Made by a program: the position numbers and the translations under genes. 64,000 nucleotides of DNA, from contig JAHQIY010000001.1 in the NCBI GenBank assembly GCA_019054805.1, positions 11,980,501 to 12,044,500 of the forward strand, given 5' to 3'. Under the pieces are notes generated by a model, which was given only the letters and a program-made list of their open reading frames with translations, made no database searches and had not been told where the DNA came from. The DNA comes from Brachionus manjavacas (lineage: Eukaryota; Rotifera; Eurotatoria; Ploima; Brachionidae). Positions within the stretch are counted from its first letter, which is position 1; each line of letters begins with the position of its first letter. This document shows positions 56,701 through 63,408 of this stretch, one piece after another.

Positions 56701-59700
56701 GACATTTTTTTCGGAGTCTAAACAAGCTTGCACGCAAAAAATTAATCTTTTTCCCACAAGTCATTTAACTTTTCCTTGGTAACTCAATTGTTTATCAAAG
56801 CATATCAAACTAGGTTTCAATTAATTAATAATTTATTTTTAATAAGTTGTCAAGGAAATTAAGATTAATCGATTAATAGATTGACAAGAAAAACAAATAT
56901 CGTAAAAAATGATACTTTCAAAATTTTATATGCTCGCTGCCAGAAATAGAACTATCAGAGAGTTTTATTTGCTAGAGTATAAGATCAAAAATGCGCTTTT
57001 GAATGGTAATAAAAATTTTACCTAGCATCTAAATGTAGCTACTAATCATCCGCAGACTTTTTCTAAAATTTTAATTTTTTTAGCAGAATCAAACATTGCC
57101 AAAACAAACGCTAACAATCAAAAACTACTCGATCAAGCTAAATCTATAGGCAAAATTCAAGTATTTTTTATTTTTTATTATTTTTTCTTTCACGTTAAAT
57201 TTCTCAATTTCCTTAGCTGAAATTATTTCATGATTCGATTGAAAGCAAACTCTTTGTTAATATTCTGACACTGCTAATCAACCAACAGCAAATTCATTTG
57301 GAGTGTGTTTTCTGTAAAATTCAAATATTTACTTCCTTAAAAAAGTAACTAACTTCCGTCCTTTGCTCTTTATTTTGCCCAAATCATTCATTTTTTTCTG
57401 AAGGGAGCTTTTCTCAAAAACAAGTGACAGGTGCAAATTGGAAGAACCGATTGCTCTAGTTGATGTAAGCGAAGCATTTACTTTTGAGCCTGTAGACCAC
57501 AGTTTAGTGAACGAATTGACCATTCAAATAGAAATAATCAATTATCAGAACAATCAAATAATCGGAAAAGTTCTTAAAAAATAATAAAAAAATTTTGAGC
57601 TAATTTTTTATTTTCAGCTGGAATTTTCACTTACACCCGAAATGTTCGAGAACCGTCGTCTGATCGAATTTGACATAATTGAAGTTGCCGAGCAAATGTA
57701 CAGCAAGCCAGCTCCTGGTGTATCCATAGAGAGCCTAAACAGTGGAAGTTTAAATAGCCGTAGACGCCAACTTCCGCAAATTCCGGTTGACAAGCTCAAG
57801 GAAACAAATGATGAAAGTAAGTCACTCATTTGATTTAAGACCGTGAGTTTGCAACTTTTTTGGAACTTGAAACAAAATTTTCTCATTCAAGATAGTTCAA
57901 ATGAATGCTAGGGGTTCAGCCTTCCGGATTAGCTCTAAATAAATATATATTAAATATATGTGATTTTTTAAATAATTTCTGATTTGCAGATTTTTTCATT
58001 TAAAAAAGCGCTTATCTTATTTGGAAGAAAAAAAGGGCGCTATTCCTGCTGTGATTTTGACACATGTGTCTAAAATAAGCTTCTAATCTTTGTTATAAAT
58101 TCCGTATTGAGAAGATGTTGCGCAATAATTCCCAAATGGAAAATTGTTCCAGATTTTAGTTGCATTAAAAAATAACAAATTAATGCACATTTTTCTTTTC
58201 GATTTTCGGGATAATTCCAGCTGTCAAGTACCAATGTTGACATTTAAATTTAATTTTATCTTTTACAAAAATAACTAATTTATCTATTAAAATAAAAATA
58301 ACAATTAAATAATTGTCTAAGTTATCAAACATTTAAACGCTTTTATAATAAAGAATGTTTATTAGCATTTAATGATTAATGTCAGCTCTTTTTAAAAGAT
58401 AAAAATGATTCCTCTTTCATAAAATAGTGAAAAGATTTATAATTGGGTTACTAGTTATATTTAGGATTTATTTAAAATTTTTTATTTTCTTCGATTTCTT
58501 TAATGTGGTCTGAAGTCAAATTTTAATAATTAACATATTAAAAAAAAAAATTAAAAATTAAAATAAATATAAAAGGGTTCTTAATTAGAAATAGAATTTT
58601 TTTTAATTTCGACACCACCTAAGTGAACAAAAATAATTTTTTTATTCTATTTTATTTAAAGACTTGAGAATAATTTCAGCATCTTCATTTAGTCATAAAA
58701 GTCTAAAATTTTTATTTTTTTAGGTATTAAATAATGTGTCAACTAATTCAAAAGAGTAATTAAAAAAAAATTAGGGTTTCTATCTCGTCAATCTCACTCT
58801 CTAGAGTATTATCAGATAAGGCATATCTATGAGCGATAAAGTGATCCGCGATTCATACTTCTACAATTTTCCTAAAGCTTTGACATGAACCAAAAATTTA
58901 AAAAAAATTTTTTTTTTTAAATCGAGGATATTTTTTTGTGATAAACAAAAATTAAAAAATAAATCTCAAAAAAAATAGACACTATTTTAATCAAACTAAG
59001 CAAGCACTTGCTTGTCTCCAAAAATGAAAAAAGCTTAAAAGTTTCAGTTGTTACTTGGCTTCCGAGATTGAAAAATTATTCTTTTTCAAAATTTTGAAAA
59101 CCTTACAATTGAAAATTTTATTTCCAAATAAGGCTAAAAGTTTCCTTGACTATCGAAATATTTATTGAGAAATATTGTAAAATTTTAATTTATAAATAAA
59201 TGATGAAAAATGATTTTTTGTAGCAATTCTCATTTAAAAGGAATTTGATTTTGTTTTTTTATCGAGATAAAAAATTATATAATTATAAAAAATTATAAAT
59301 GATAAAAAATTGAGAATTGCTACAAAAAATCGTTTTTCATCATTTATTTATAAATTAAAATTTTACAATTTTTCTCAATAAATATTTCGATAGTCAAGGA
59401 AACTTTTAGCCTTATTTGGAAATAAAATTTTCAATTGTAGGGTTTTCAAATATTTGAATAAAACCTTTTTAAAAATAAAAAGGCATACTCTCAATATCAA
59501 ATTCAGGGCTTTAAAATTAGAAAAATTTCAATCATATTTCTTTTAAAATATCAAACTCGAAAATAATAATAATAGTTTAGACTGTGACACTAATTCTGCT
59601 ATTGAGGGGTTCCTCACTATGAAAGCCGGTTGTTACGATCGCTTTAAATTGGTTCACGATGCTGGATTGATATACTTTGTGGGACAGTTGATTGATAAGA

Positions 59701-62700
59701 TTATTAGTAAAAATTTAGTCTTTGATCAAAGTAGATTGTTAGTTGTCTCGAATAATTGCATTTGAATCATCTAAGGTTCTTTTAAGGTTCCAAATTGAAG
59801 AAGTACAAAATTTAATTTATTAATTTTTAATCAGTTTTTGAATCTGTCTTAAGAGCAGAGTTGTACTAAGTCATAAGTCTCAAGTCAAGTCCAAGTGCGG
59901 ACATATTTTTCGAACATTTTTAAAAGTAAAAAAAGTCCGGACTTGGACTTTAATTTGGGACTTTTGAACAACTCTGCTTAAAGAGTGCAATAATTTTAAT
60001 AGAAAAATGATAAATTTTAATTAGAAATAAATAAAAAATGCTTTATTGCACCTGAGTAAAAAAATGTCTTTTATGATTGATTTTTTTGTCAAATTTTAAA
60101 AAATTTAGAATTTGAAATTTTCTCCAACCAGGCCATTTCTGAATAAAATTTTTCTAATTTAAATCTTAAAGTTATACTTGATTTTGCTGAAAAAACGCGC
60201 AGATTGAAGATGGAAAAAAAGCTCAACAAAGACAATTCCATATCGGACAGTGAAACATCGACCAGGCTAGTGAAACAATCACCCAAGTCTAGTGAAAGTC
60301 CAATCCAAGATAATAGAAATAGTCGACAAATTTCGGAAATGAGTGATTTTCCCTTAAAAAGAGCCAGAGACAATAAGAATTACAGAGATCAAGAAATGGG
60401 ATACTCAACAGACGGCATTAGGGAATTCGAAAGCTTGGGAGGTTTGAATGGTGACCAAGAGCACAAATTGAGTAAATATCCTAACCAGAGACGAGTCACC
60501 TGTGCCAACAGTGACGAAATCAAAAGGAAATTGATGGTGAAACAAAACATTCAGCCCTACAGTCTGGAACATTTGCCCAATCAAAAATTGTCGCCGACCA
60601 GTGACAAAACCAGTGCATGGCCAGAATTTAAAAATTCTCAAAAGCCCCATATCAAAGCATCTTCGAATCCTCTAATAGACTCTGACGAAAACAGCTTGTA
60701 TTTAAATAGAGCATCTTCGACTGAAGCCACCAATTTGGCAAATTCTTCATCTCAAACATTCCAAGCTCAAATAAACAAAACAAGTGTAAATAATTCAGGA
60801 GCAAAGCCCGAAAGACTTTTTTCTACTCGTTTGCTGAATCAAAGGACCCAGAACGCAGTGCTGAACTCGACCAAAATTGACTGCCAAAACCAAGAAAAAA
60901 AAGGTGGCACCTTTGATTCAGAAGGTTCGGAAAAACAAAATTCGGTAGATGCACAATACTCACAAGGCACTTATGAATCAAATAACCTACCAGCACCAGA
61001 GACAGTGACATCAGCTCTCAAGGATTCAAACCAAATTGGGACTAGTGCAAAAAATTTGAATAAAATCACCGAAAAGAGAAATAACGAAAAAAATGACGGA
61101 ACCATGTCGGACTCTGCGTTGACCAATCCGATGAACAATTTGCCCGAGACGGCAAACAAAAAGCGCAGGCCGAGCATGGCTAAGGCCTTGGTGATCCTTG
61201 GTCTGTCCAAAAAAAGCAACAGTGCTTCAAATTTGACCAGCAATAAAAGATTTGGATTCGCTCGAAGCGAAGAGTACGGCATGTTACCCGAATTAAGGAA
61301 TAGGAATCTAAGTCCGTCGTCGGGTGATGAAGAAAAAAAGCCAAGACTTTGGTCTGGTGCGCTGAAGTTGCCGCACGAAAAACCTTTCAATGAGTTCATA
61401 GAAAACCTTGGTCCAGGGCAAATAGTTAGCAGGCAAGTACTTGGCTTGCCATGTCTAGGCGAAATAAAGCTTGAAATGAGCGCTCAAAATCAAAAGCTTA
61501 CAATTCAAGTATTTGAAGTAAAAAAGCTAAAGCCGAAAATTGGCAATCGAATTTTACCAAGTAAAGTTTAAAATTTTTGAGTTTTTAGTCTTCCCACAAA
61601 CAAAAATTTCCAAAAAGCAAAAATAATTAATACTAAATTGAAGAAAAAAAATTGGAAATTTTAATTTAAGTAATTAAATTTTATTAAAATTTAAAAAAAA
61701 ACACATTCTATGGAATTTTATTTTTTTTCGGCTTAATAGAACTTTGAATAGCATGAAGCGTGACTAAAAACGCTAATTTTGCCATTTTTTTAATTTTTTA
61801 TTTTAATGTGTTCATTTTGAATCAAATTGAAAAATTGAAAAAGGCTTAATTTCGATATTTTGTATTTTAGAACAAAAAAACAGAGCAAAATTGTGAAAAA
61901 CTTGATATTAAAATTCTAAAAAATGCTCATTTAAAATAAAAAAACATGCAGAATACATTCCTAAGTATTTGAAATACATTCAATTAATGCATTGAAAGTA
62001 TTATTAACAAAACCATTTTGTACTCTTTGAAAAAAAAAATCCCATTTTTTTTTATTTTTCGGTTTTTTTGCTCTAAAAATTGCTATAATAAAAAGGAATT
62101 AAATGGTTCTTTCAGCTGGTTTAAATTAAGTGGCACATACTAATGGCTATTGTGATATTTAGCACAAAAAAAGTATAACATTATATGAAAAAAAATTAAT
62201 TACTTTTTTATATAAGTCTAAAATTAATTCTATAAATTGTATCAGCTAAATCTAACTTATTCCAAAAAAATACAAAATTTTTAAAATTACATTAAGCAAT
62301 TCTAGACGCTAGATTTAACTGATAAAATTGACAGAAATAATTCGAGTCTTTTTGAATAAAAATTATCATTCCTTTTAATTTTTTGTTAAGATTTTTTTGA
62401 TGGACCAAATAAGAAAATTGTAGTTATTTTAAAGACAATAAAAACTTGAAAAAAATCATATATTAAATCTTGTAAACTAAACAATTTGTAGTGGCTCTTA
62501 ACTAATTTAAAAGAGAATTTAAGTATTCTATGTTAATAAAATGATACTTATAATTAAGTTGAGTCTCTTAAAAAAATTTTGAAAACCAACAACTGAAATA
62601 TCCATAGAACTATTGTTTTGATAGACAATTTATAAGACAATTTTCAAGTTGGTTGCTTTTCCAAGGAGAGTAGAGAAGACTAAGAAGTTTACCCAAGCTC

Positions 62701-63408
62701 AAAACGCTCATTTACTGCAAATAATGGCACCATAATTATTGAAAGCAAATTCGCAAGTTTCATATGATAATATCTTTTATTTTACTTAATTACGGCAAGT
62801 GGCTACCACACAGGGTGTCGTCACCCATCGCATTATGCATCATTCTGCATGCAAATCGCGACTTGTAGCCTACCCCTTACTACTACTACTACTACTAAAA
62901 TTTCATCTTAAAATTTTTTCTTAATTAAAATAACAAAAAACATTAATAATTGTTCCAAACAACAGATGCAACTTTTTGGAAATTTTTGTTTGCGTTGATC
63001 AGATTTTTCGATGTAAAGAACAAAATAATCATAAATTTTTATTTAGATGTATACATTAAATTTTATCTATACAATGGAGTTTTGTGTACGGAAAAGCAAA
63101 AAACTTCAACTCAGCGCCGGACTCTAAATCCGGTCTATAACGAAACACTTCGCTTCGAATCGGATCACAGAAACAAAATTTTACAACTTACGGTGTGGGG
63201 AGATTATGGAAAATTGGACAAAAAAGTATTCATGGGTATTGTTCAAATTGGGCTAGACGATTGTAAGCTAAGTGAACGAGTGACCGGATGGTATAAGTTG
63301 TATCCGGCATCGTCTATTATAACCAATTTTTCATCTATTGCATCAGCTAATGATTTCAGTCAAGCAGAGAGTGGCTACAGCATTTCATCTCAGAAAATGG
63401 TCAAATAA
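32471..63408 (+). CDS. RIM: RIM (Rab3-interacting molecule, UNC-10-like active-zone scaffold), complete
   Basis: Joined exons 32471-32721, 46250-46520, 46571-47728, 50514-50902, 56944-57005, 57084-57160, 57217-57306, 57408-57569, 57618-57816, 60172-61560, 63047-63408; 4410 nt with stop, 1469 aa, all phases consistent. Domain order is that of RIM: Rab3-binding helix (residues about 48-80, DLSHLSEQERKIIEAVLERQ), FYVE-like finger with four CxxC pairs (C137/140, 154/157, 162/165, 179/182), a 380-residue disordered acidic linker, PDZ (about 562-690), C2A (about 733-835), the SH3 ligand RQLPQIP (870-876), a basic KKRRPSMAKALVILGLSKKS motif, and C2B ending near the C-terminus. RIM docks Rab3 vesicles, activates Munc13 through the finger and tethers calcium channels directly and through RIM-BP. 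In-frame TAA at 63406. Confidence 0.95.
33356..33981. mobile_element. Nested TIR element, GTTCACC family
   Basis: Left TGGTCTTAGTCGGTTGGGTA..CCATGGTTCACTT and right ..AGTGAACTATGATTCACC..CAGACTAGACCCA are imperfect inverted repeats of about 85 bp (TTCTGTGAACTATT-type segments included). Flanked by GTTTTTC on both sides (33349-33355, 33982-33988), a 7-bp match consistent with a target duplication. Confidence 0.68.
33989..35151. mobile_element. Nested hAT-type element, TAGTGATGAAATCGA termini
   Basis: Perfect 8-bp target duplication AGTTTTTC (33981-33988 and 35152-35159). Termini TAGTGATGAAATCGA and TCGATTTCATCACTA are exact inverses. 1163 bp, very AT-rich, with AATTCGAA-type repeats and no ORF; a nonautonomous hAT element. 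It inserted next to, and shares target bases with, the 33356-33981 element. Confidence 0.9.
35387..35605 (-). pseudogene. Acidic coding remnant
   Basis: The minus strand reads PELNNELELISDDEFDYVQP, PLEELDCGFESSEEEYSEDN and DPTEMHHRIPRSATFTLYSE, ending at TGA (35387-35389). It is cut at its 5' side by the MITE that inserted at 35606. Codon content looks genuinely coding and is strongly acidic, as in the N-termini of several DDE transposases. The family is unknown; it could be a fragment of a nested gene. Confidence 0.45.
35606..36251. mobile_element. 646-bp MITE with 9-bp target duplication (MULE-like)
   Basis: Perfect 9-bp duplication TGAATAATT at 35597-35605 and 36252-36260. Termini GGTTTTGTGAAATTAAGTAC and ..TTAACAAAACC are inverted with some mismatches; AACAGAA and TTCTGTT pair further in. 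The interior carries the GCAACAT/ATGTTGC inverted pair and AGCAGA motifs shared with 14661-15178 and 15577-15915. 9-bp duplications are typical of Mutator-like elements, which also left coding relics here. Confidence 0.9.
36270..37395 (+). mobile_element. LINE (non-LTR retrotransposon) fragment, copy 1
   Basis: Frames with stops read NPLSSRPFWKKINNLRSKK, KGKIFGNILASTFSPHPD and EPISLLEIKNALK, the linker between endonuclease and reverse transcriptase in Jockey/CR1/RTE-type LINEs. After a large internal deletion, 36890-37370 reads LDSKLAFSPMVDEL, ERCNSRLSLINYISYGKWDL, SLIGSILDYSFPCLN and SETNIKKIQVIQHSAVRSEA, the thumb region after the RT core. The catalytic core is missing. Ends near ATTGCTACCT, as does copy 2. 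Confidence 0.8.
44810..44935 (+). pseudogene. Decayed duplicate of RIM exon 2
   Basis: CAAAATTTTAGTA, CTAG, TAACAATT and then GTTGATCA, TTAAAAAAATC and CCATTC occur in the same order and near-same spacing as in the coding exon at 46250-46365. The copy has a roughly 12-nt insertion in the middle, in-frame stops and no recognisable CxxC pairs downstream. It lies about 1.4 kb upstream of the real exon, in the same orientation, and is best read as a tandem exon duplication that has died. Confidence 0.7.
45359..45382 (+). repeat. CCGAGCT hairpin motif, copy 3
   Basis: CCGAGCTTACGCTTCTTCAG followed by AATAAGT and an A-rich tract; shares CAGAATAA with copy 1 and the TTATTTATT lead-in with copy 2. 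Confidence 0.6.
45776..45816 (-). other. Exon-like island on the opposite strand
   Basis: On the minus strand an ATG (45814-45816) reads MASVVAAKKKKLKE and meets a consensus donor GTAAGT (45770-45775). The surrounding 45560-45920 is less AT-rich than the rest of the intron. No following exon could be identified to the left, so it may be chance or a fragment of a retrocopy. Confidence 0.2.
46250..46520 (+). CDS. RIM: RIM exon 2: first three CxxC pairs of the zinc finger
   Basis: Acceptor TTCTAG ends at 46249 and donor GTAAGC starts at 46521. Entry phase 2 matches exon 1 across the 13.5 kb intron. The reading is SNTNQNFSTITSSNNSLSYV, then the finger VCDICKKIKF, VCFSCKSRCCIRCSVKYITK, ending at K174. 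This is the Munc13-binding FYVE-like finger of RIM. The short intron to exon 3 is 50 nt. A decayed copy of this exon lies at about 44810-44935. Confidence 0.92.
46571..47728 (+). CDS. RIM: RIM exon 3: last zinc-finger pair and disordered linker
   Basis: A 386-codon exon in phase 0 at both ends. It opens with EIWMCSDCKKKQDELL, the fourth CxxC pair, then runs as a Ser/Lys/Glu-rich region with an acidic tract around residues 490-520 (ELDDDEEDENEENDLDEELR) and ends at INKFLS before donor GTAAGT at 47729. No folded domain is recognisable in the linker. In vertebrate RIMs the same interval is long, disordered and alternatively spliced. Confidence 0.93.
48168..48715 (-). mobile_element. LINE fragment, copy 2 (same family)
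   Basis: The minus strand reads FDSKIVFTPMVEDIKELC, NLYKSLIGSILDYSFPCLN and SETNIKKIRVIQHSAVRSEA, then the same degenerate tail as copy 1 down to a shared AATTGCTACCTAA end. About 57 nt present in copy 1 (NSRLSLINYIS segment) are deleted. Same in-frame breaks after SEAEI in both copies suggest they descend from an already defective source. Confidence 0.8.
48936..49291. mobile_element. MITE, GGGGTTGTGAAGTTCG family, copy 2
   Basis: Termini GGGATTGTGAAGTTCGTTTC and ..GAACTTCACAACCCC, flanked by AAAAATTC on both sides (48928-48935, 49292-49299). 356 bp; from ATACTTTTTAATGGGGTGC onward it is nearly identical to copy 1 at 23270-23536. Confidence 0.9.
50514..50902 (+). CDS. RIM: RIM exon 4: PDZ domain
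   Basis: Acceptor AG at 50512-50513, then PSDWKLSIDGKKMIGHVILK, a Ser/Asn-rich insertion, LSLSFGMKVIGGRPDP, AYIVKLKKDSIADTIGRLQV, NDEIVKWNGKLLRGLSFDEV and AQIDLIVERRL. This matches the RIM PDZ (GLKVVGG, VKKGSLADVVGHL, GDEVLEWNGKPL), which in other animals binds calcium-channel C-termini and ELKS. Donor GTAGAT at 50903 gives phase 2. If the donor were skipped, TAG at 50904 would end a short Rab-finger-PDZ isoform. Confidence 0.92.
50903..56943 (+). other. RIM intron(s) between PDZ and C2A (6 kb)
   Basis: Apart from the 53397-54308 cassette or nested ORF, the interval is AT-rich. A short stretch at 52500-53150 is somewhat less biased, but its frames do not match anything I recognise. A tRNA-like fragment near 56440 was considered and rejected. 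Confidence 0.7.
53397..54308 (+). CDS. Probable RIM cassette exon, or a nested single-exon gene
   Basis: The frame is open from an acceptor AG (53395-53396) to TAA at 54346-54348; an ATG at 53422 would give a 308-residue protein. Read as an exon, entry is phase 2 (T completing AA from the PDZ exon) and a donor GTATCT at 54309 exits in phase 2, matching the A that opens the 56944 exon. The length of 912 nt is divisible by three, so inclusion or skipping keeps the RIM frame. The sequence has no recognised domain: it is Ser/Arg-rich (SVGRNQESLLLGKKNSRSIS, HHGLRPSYSYSSIPYIDQEE) with a hydrophobic stretch near residue 80. GC is higher than in the surrounding intron, as for real coding DNA here. 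A nested same-strand gene is the alternative. Confidence 0.6.
56944..57005 (+). CDS. RIM: RIM exon 5: short linker between PDZ and C2A
   Basis: A 62-nt exon inferred from phase: acceptor AG at 56942-56943, donor GT at 57006. It reads (K)NRTIREFYLLEYKIKNALLN and exits in phase 1, which the next exon needs. A Met-starting frame in the same register opens at 56909 just after an in-frame TAA (56903), so this could also begin a short C2-only isoform. Confidence 0.7.
57084..57160 (+). CDS. RIM: RIM exon 6: entry into C2A
   Basis: Acceptor after a T-rich tract (AG at 57082-57083), donor GTATTT at 57161. It reads (A)ESNIAKTNANNQKLLDQ then AKSIGKIQ, where GKIQ matches the first strand of the RIM C2A domain. 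Phase 1 in, phase 0 out; the next intron is 56 nt. Confidence 0.82.
57217..57306 (+). CDS. RIM: RIM exon 7: C2A strands
   Basis: After AG (57215-57216) it reads LKLFHDSIESKLFVNILTLL and INQQQIHLEC, parallel to the RIM C2A start (VKIWYDKVGHQLIVNVLQA). The exon end is uncertain: donor GTTTTC at 57307 (phase 0) paired with an acceptor at 57406-57407, or donor GTGTGT at 57303 (phase 2) paired with an acceptor at 57402-57403. Both restore the same downstream frame and differ by about one residue. Confidence 0.75.
57408..57569 (+). CDS. RIM: RIM exon 8: C2A core
   Basis: Reads LFSKTSDRCKLEEPIALVDV, SEAFTFEPVDHSLVNELTIQ and IEIINYQNNQIIGK, aligning with the RIM C2A segment that includes the EPKWNQTF strand and the LEITVWD strand. 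Donor GTTCTT at 57570, phase 0. The loops that hold calcium-binding aspartates in synaptotagmin C2 domains are shortened and lack them. Confidence 0.78.
57618..57816 (+). CDS. RIM: RIM exon 9: end of C2A and RIM-BP-binding motif
   Basis: Begins LEFSLTPEMFENRRLIEF after AG (57616-57617) and ends at TNDE before donor GTAAGT (57817), phase 1. Residues 870-876 read RQLPQIP (57765-57785), equivalent to the RQLPQLP class I SH3 ligand by which RIM binds the SH3 domains of RIM-binding protein. The intron before it is 48 nt. Confidence 0.92.
59093..59450. mobile_element. Foldback element with about 140-bp arms
   Basis: The left arm from TTTGAAAACCTTACAATTGA (59093) through TTTCCTTGACTATCGAAATA and AGCAATTCTCA (about 59232) is the inverse of 59318-59450 with very few differences. 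The central loop of about 85 bp is itself AT-palindromic. No ORF. The low divergence between arms suggests recent insertion or arm gene conversion. Confidence 0.88.
59560..59763 (+). pseudogene. Unidentified coding remnant in RIM intron 9
   Basis: About 65 open codons ending at TGA: SLDCDTNSAIEGFLTMKAGC, YDRFKLVHDAGLIYFVGQLI and DKIISKNLVFDQSRLLVVSN. Composition is coding-like, well above intron GC. GLIYFVGQLIDKII resembles the GYIA.K-type C-terminal stretch of P-element/THAP transposases, a weak resemblance. No clean splice sites join it to RIM. Confidence 0.4.
59856..59976. mobile_element. hAT-type MITE, CAGAGTTG family, copy 2
   Basis: Termini CAGAGTTGTACTAAGTC and ..GACTTTTGAACAACTCTG, with CTTAAGAG (59848-59855) on the left and CTTAAAGAG on the right as a slightly decayed target duplication. 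121 bp, with inner AAGTCCAAGTGCGGAC and GTCCGGACTTGGACTT inverts shared with copy 1. Confidence 0.85.
60172..61560 (+). CDS. RIM: RIM exon 10: C-terminal linker and start of C2B
   Basis: Acceptor AG at 60170-60171; the first codons (I)ILDFAEKTRRLKMEKKL keep the frame from exon 9. A long Ser/Asn-rich linker follows, then NKKRRPSMAKALVILGLSKK and SNSASNLTS, equivalent to the vertebrate KKRRSSIGAKMVAIVGLSRK. FNEFIENLGPGQIVSRQVLG and GEIKLEMSAQNQKLTIQVFE open C2B. Donor GTAAAG at 61561, phase 1. The Met codon near 60210 is internal, not a start. Confidence 0.93.
61561..63046 (+). other. RIM intron 10 (1.5 kb)
   Basis: AT-rich intron, with a GC-richer structured segment and trinucleotide tail at 62794-62897. 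No coding exon is seen between the two halves of C2B. Confidence 0.8.
62794..62897 (+). mobile_element. Structured retroposon 3' end with (TAC)n tail
   Basis: A GC-richer segment: GGCTAC (62801-62806) can pair with GTAGCC (62865-62870), and GGGTG with CACCC inside. Directly after it come CTACCCCT and about six TAC units. The same architecture ends the nested retroposon at 7032-7115. A target duplication was not identified. Confidence 0.55.
63047..63408 (+). CDS. RIM: RIM exon 11: C2B and stop
   Basis: After AG (63045-63046) the exon reads (N)VYIKFYLYNGVLCTEKQKT, QRRTLNPVYNETLRFESD, ILQLTVWGDYGKLDKKVFMG and GWYKLYPASSI, which is C2B of RIM (VWGDYGRMDHKSFMG, GWFKLFP). The stop TAA is at 63406-63408, about 35 residues after the domain. 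Methionine-initiated reading from 62950 includes intron and is not used. Confidence 0.95.

Larger units (their letters stand above)
57817..60171 (+). other. RIM intron 9 (2.4 kb)
   Basis: Holds a long foldback element (59093-59450), a coding remnant (59560-59763) and a small CAGAGTTG MITE (59856-59976). The first 1.2 kb shows only AT-rich sequence. Confidence 0.8.

Noticed and set aside
60971-61399. 142-codon minus-strand ORF
   Set aside because: Opposite strand of RIM exon 10, which has conserved RIM motifs; the antisense frame matches nothing.
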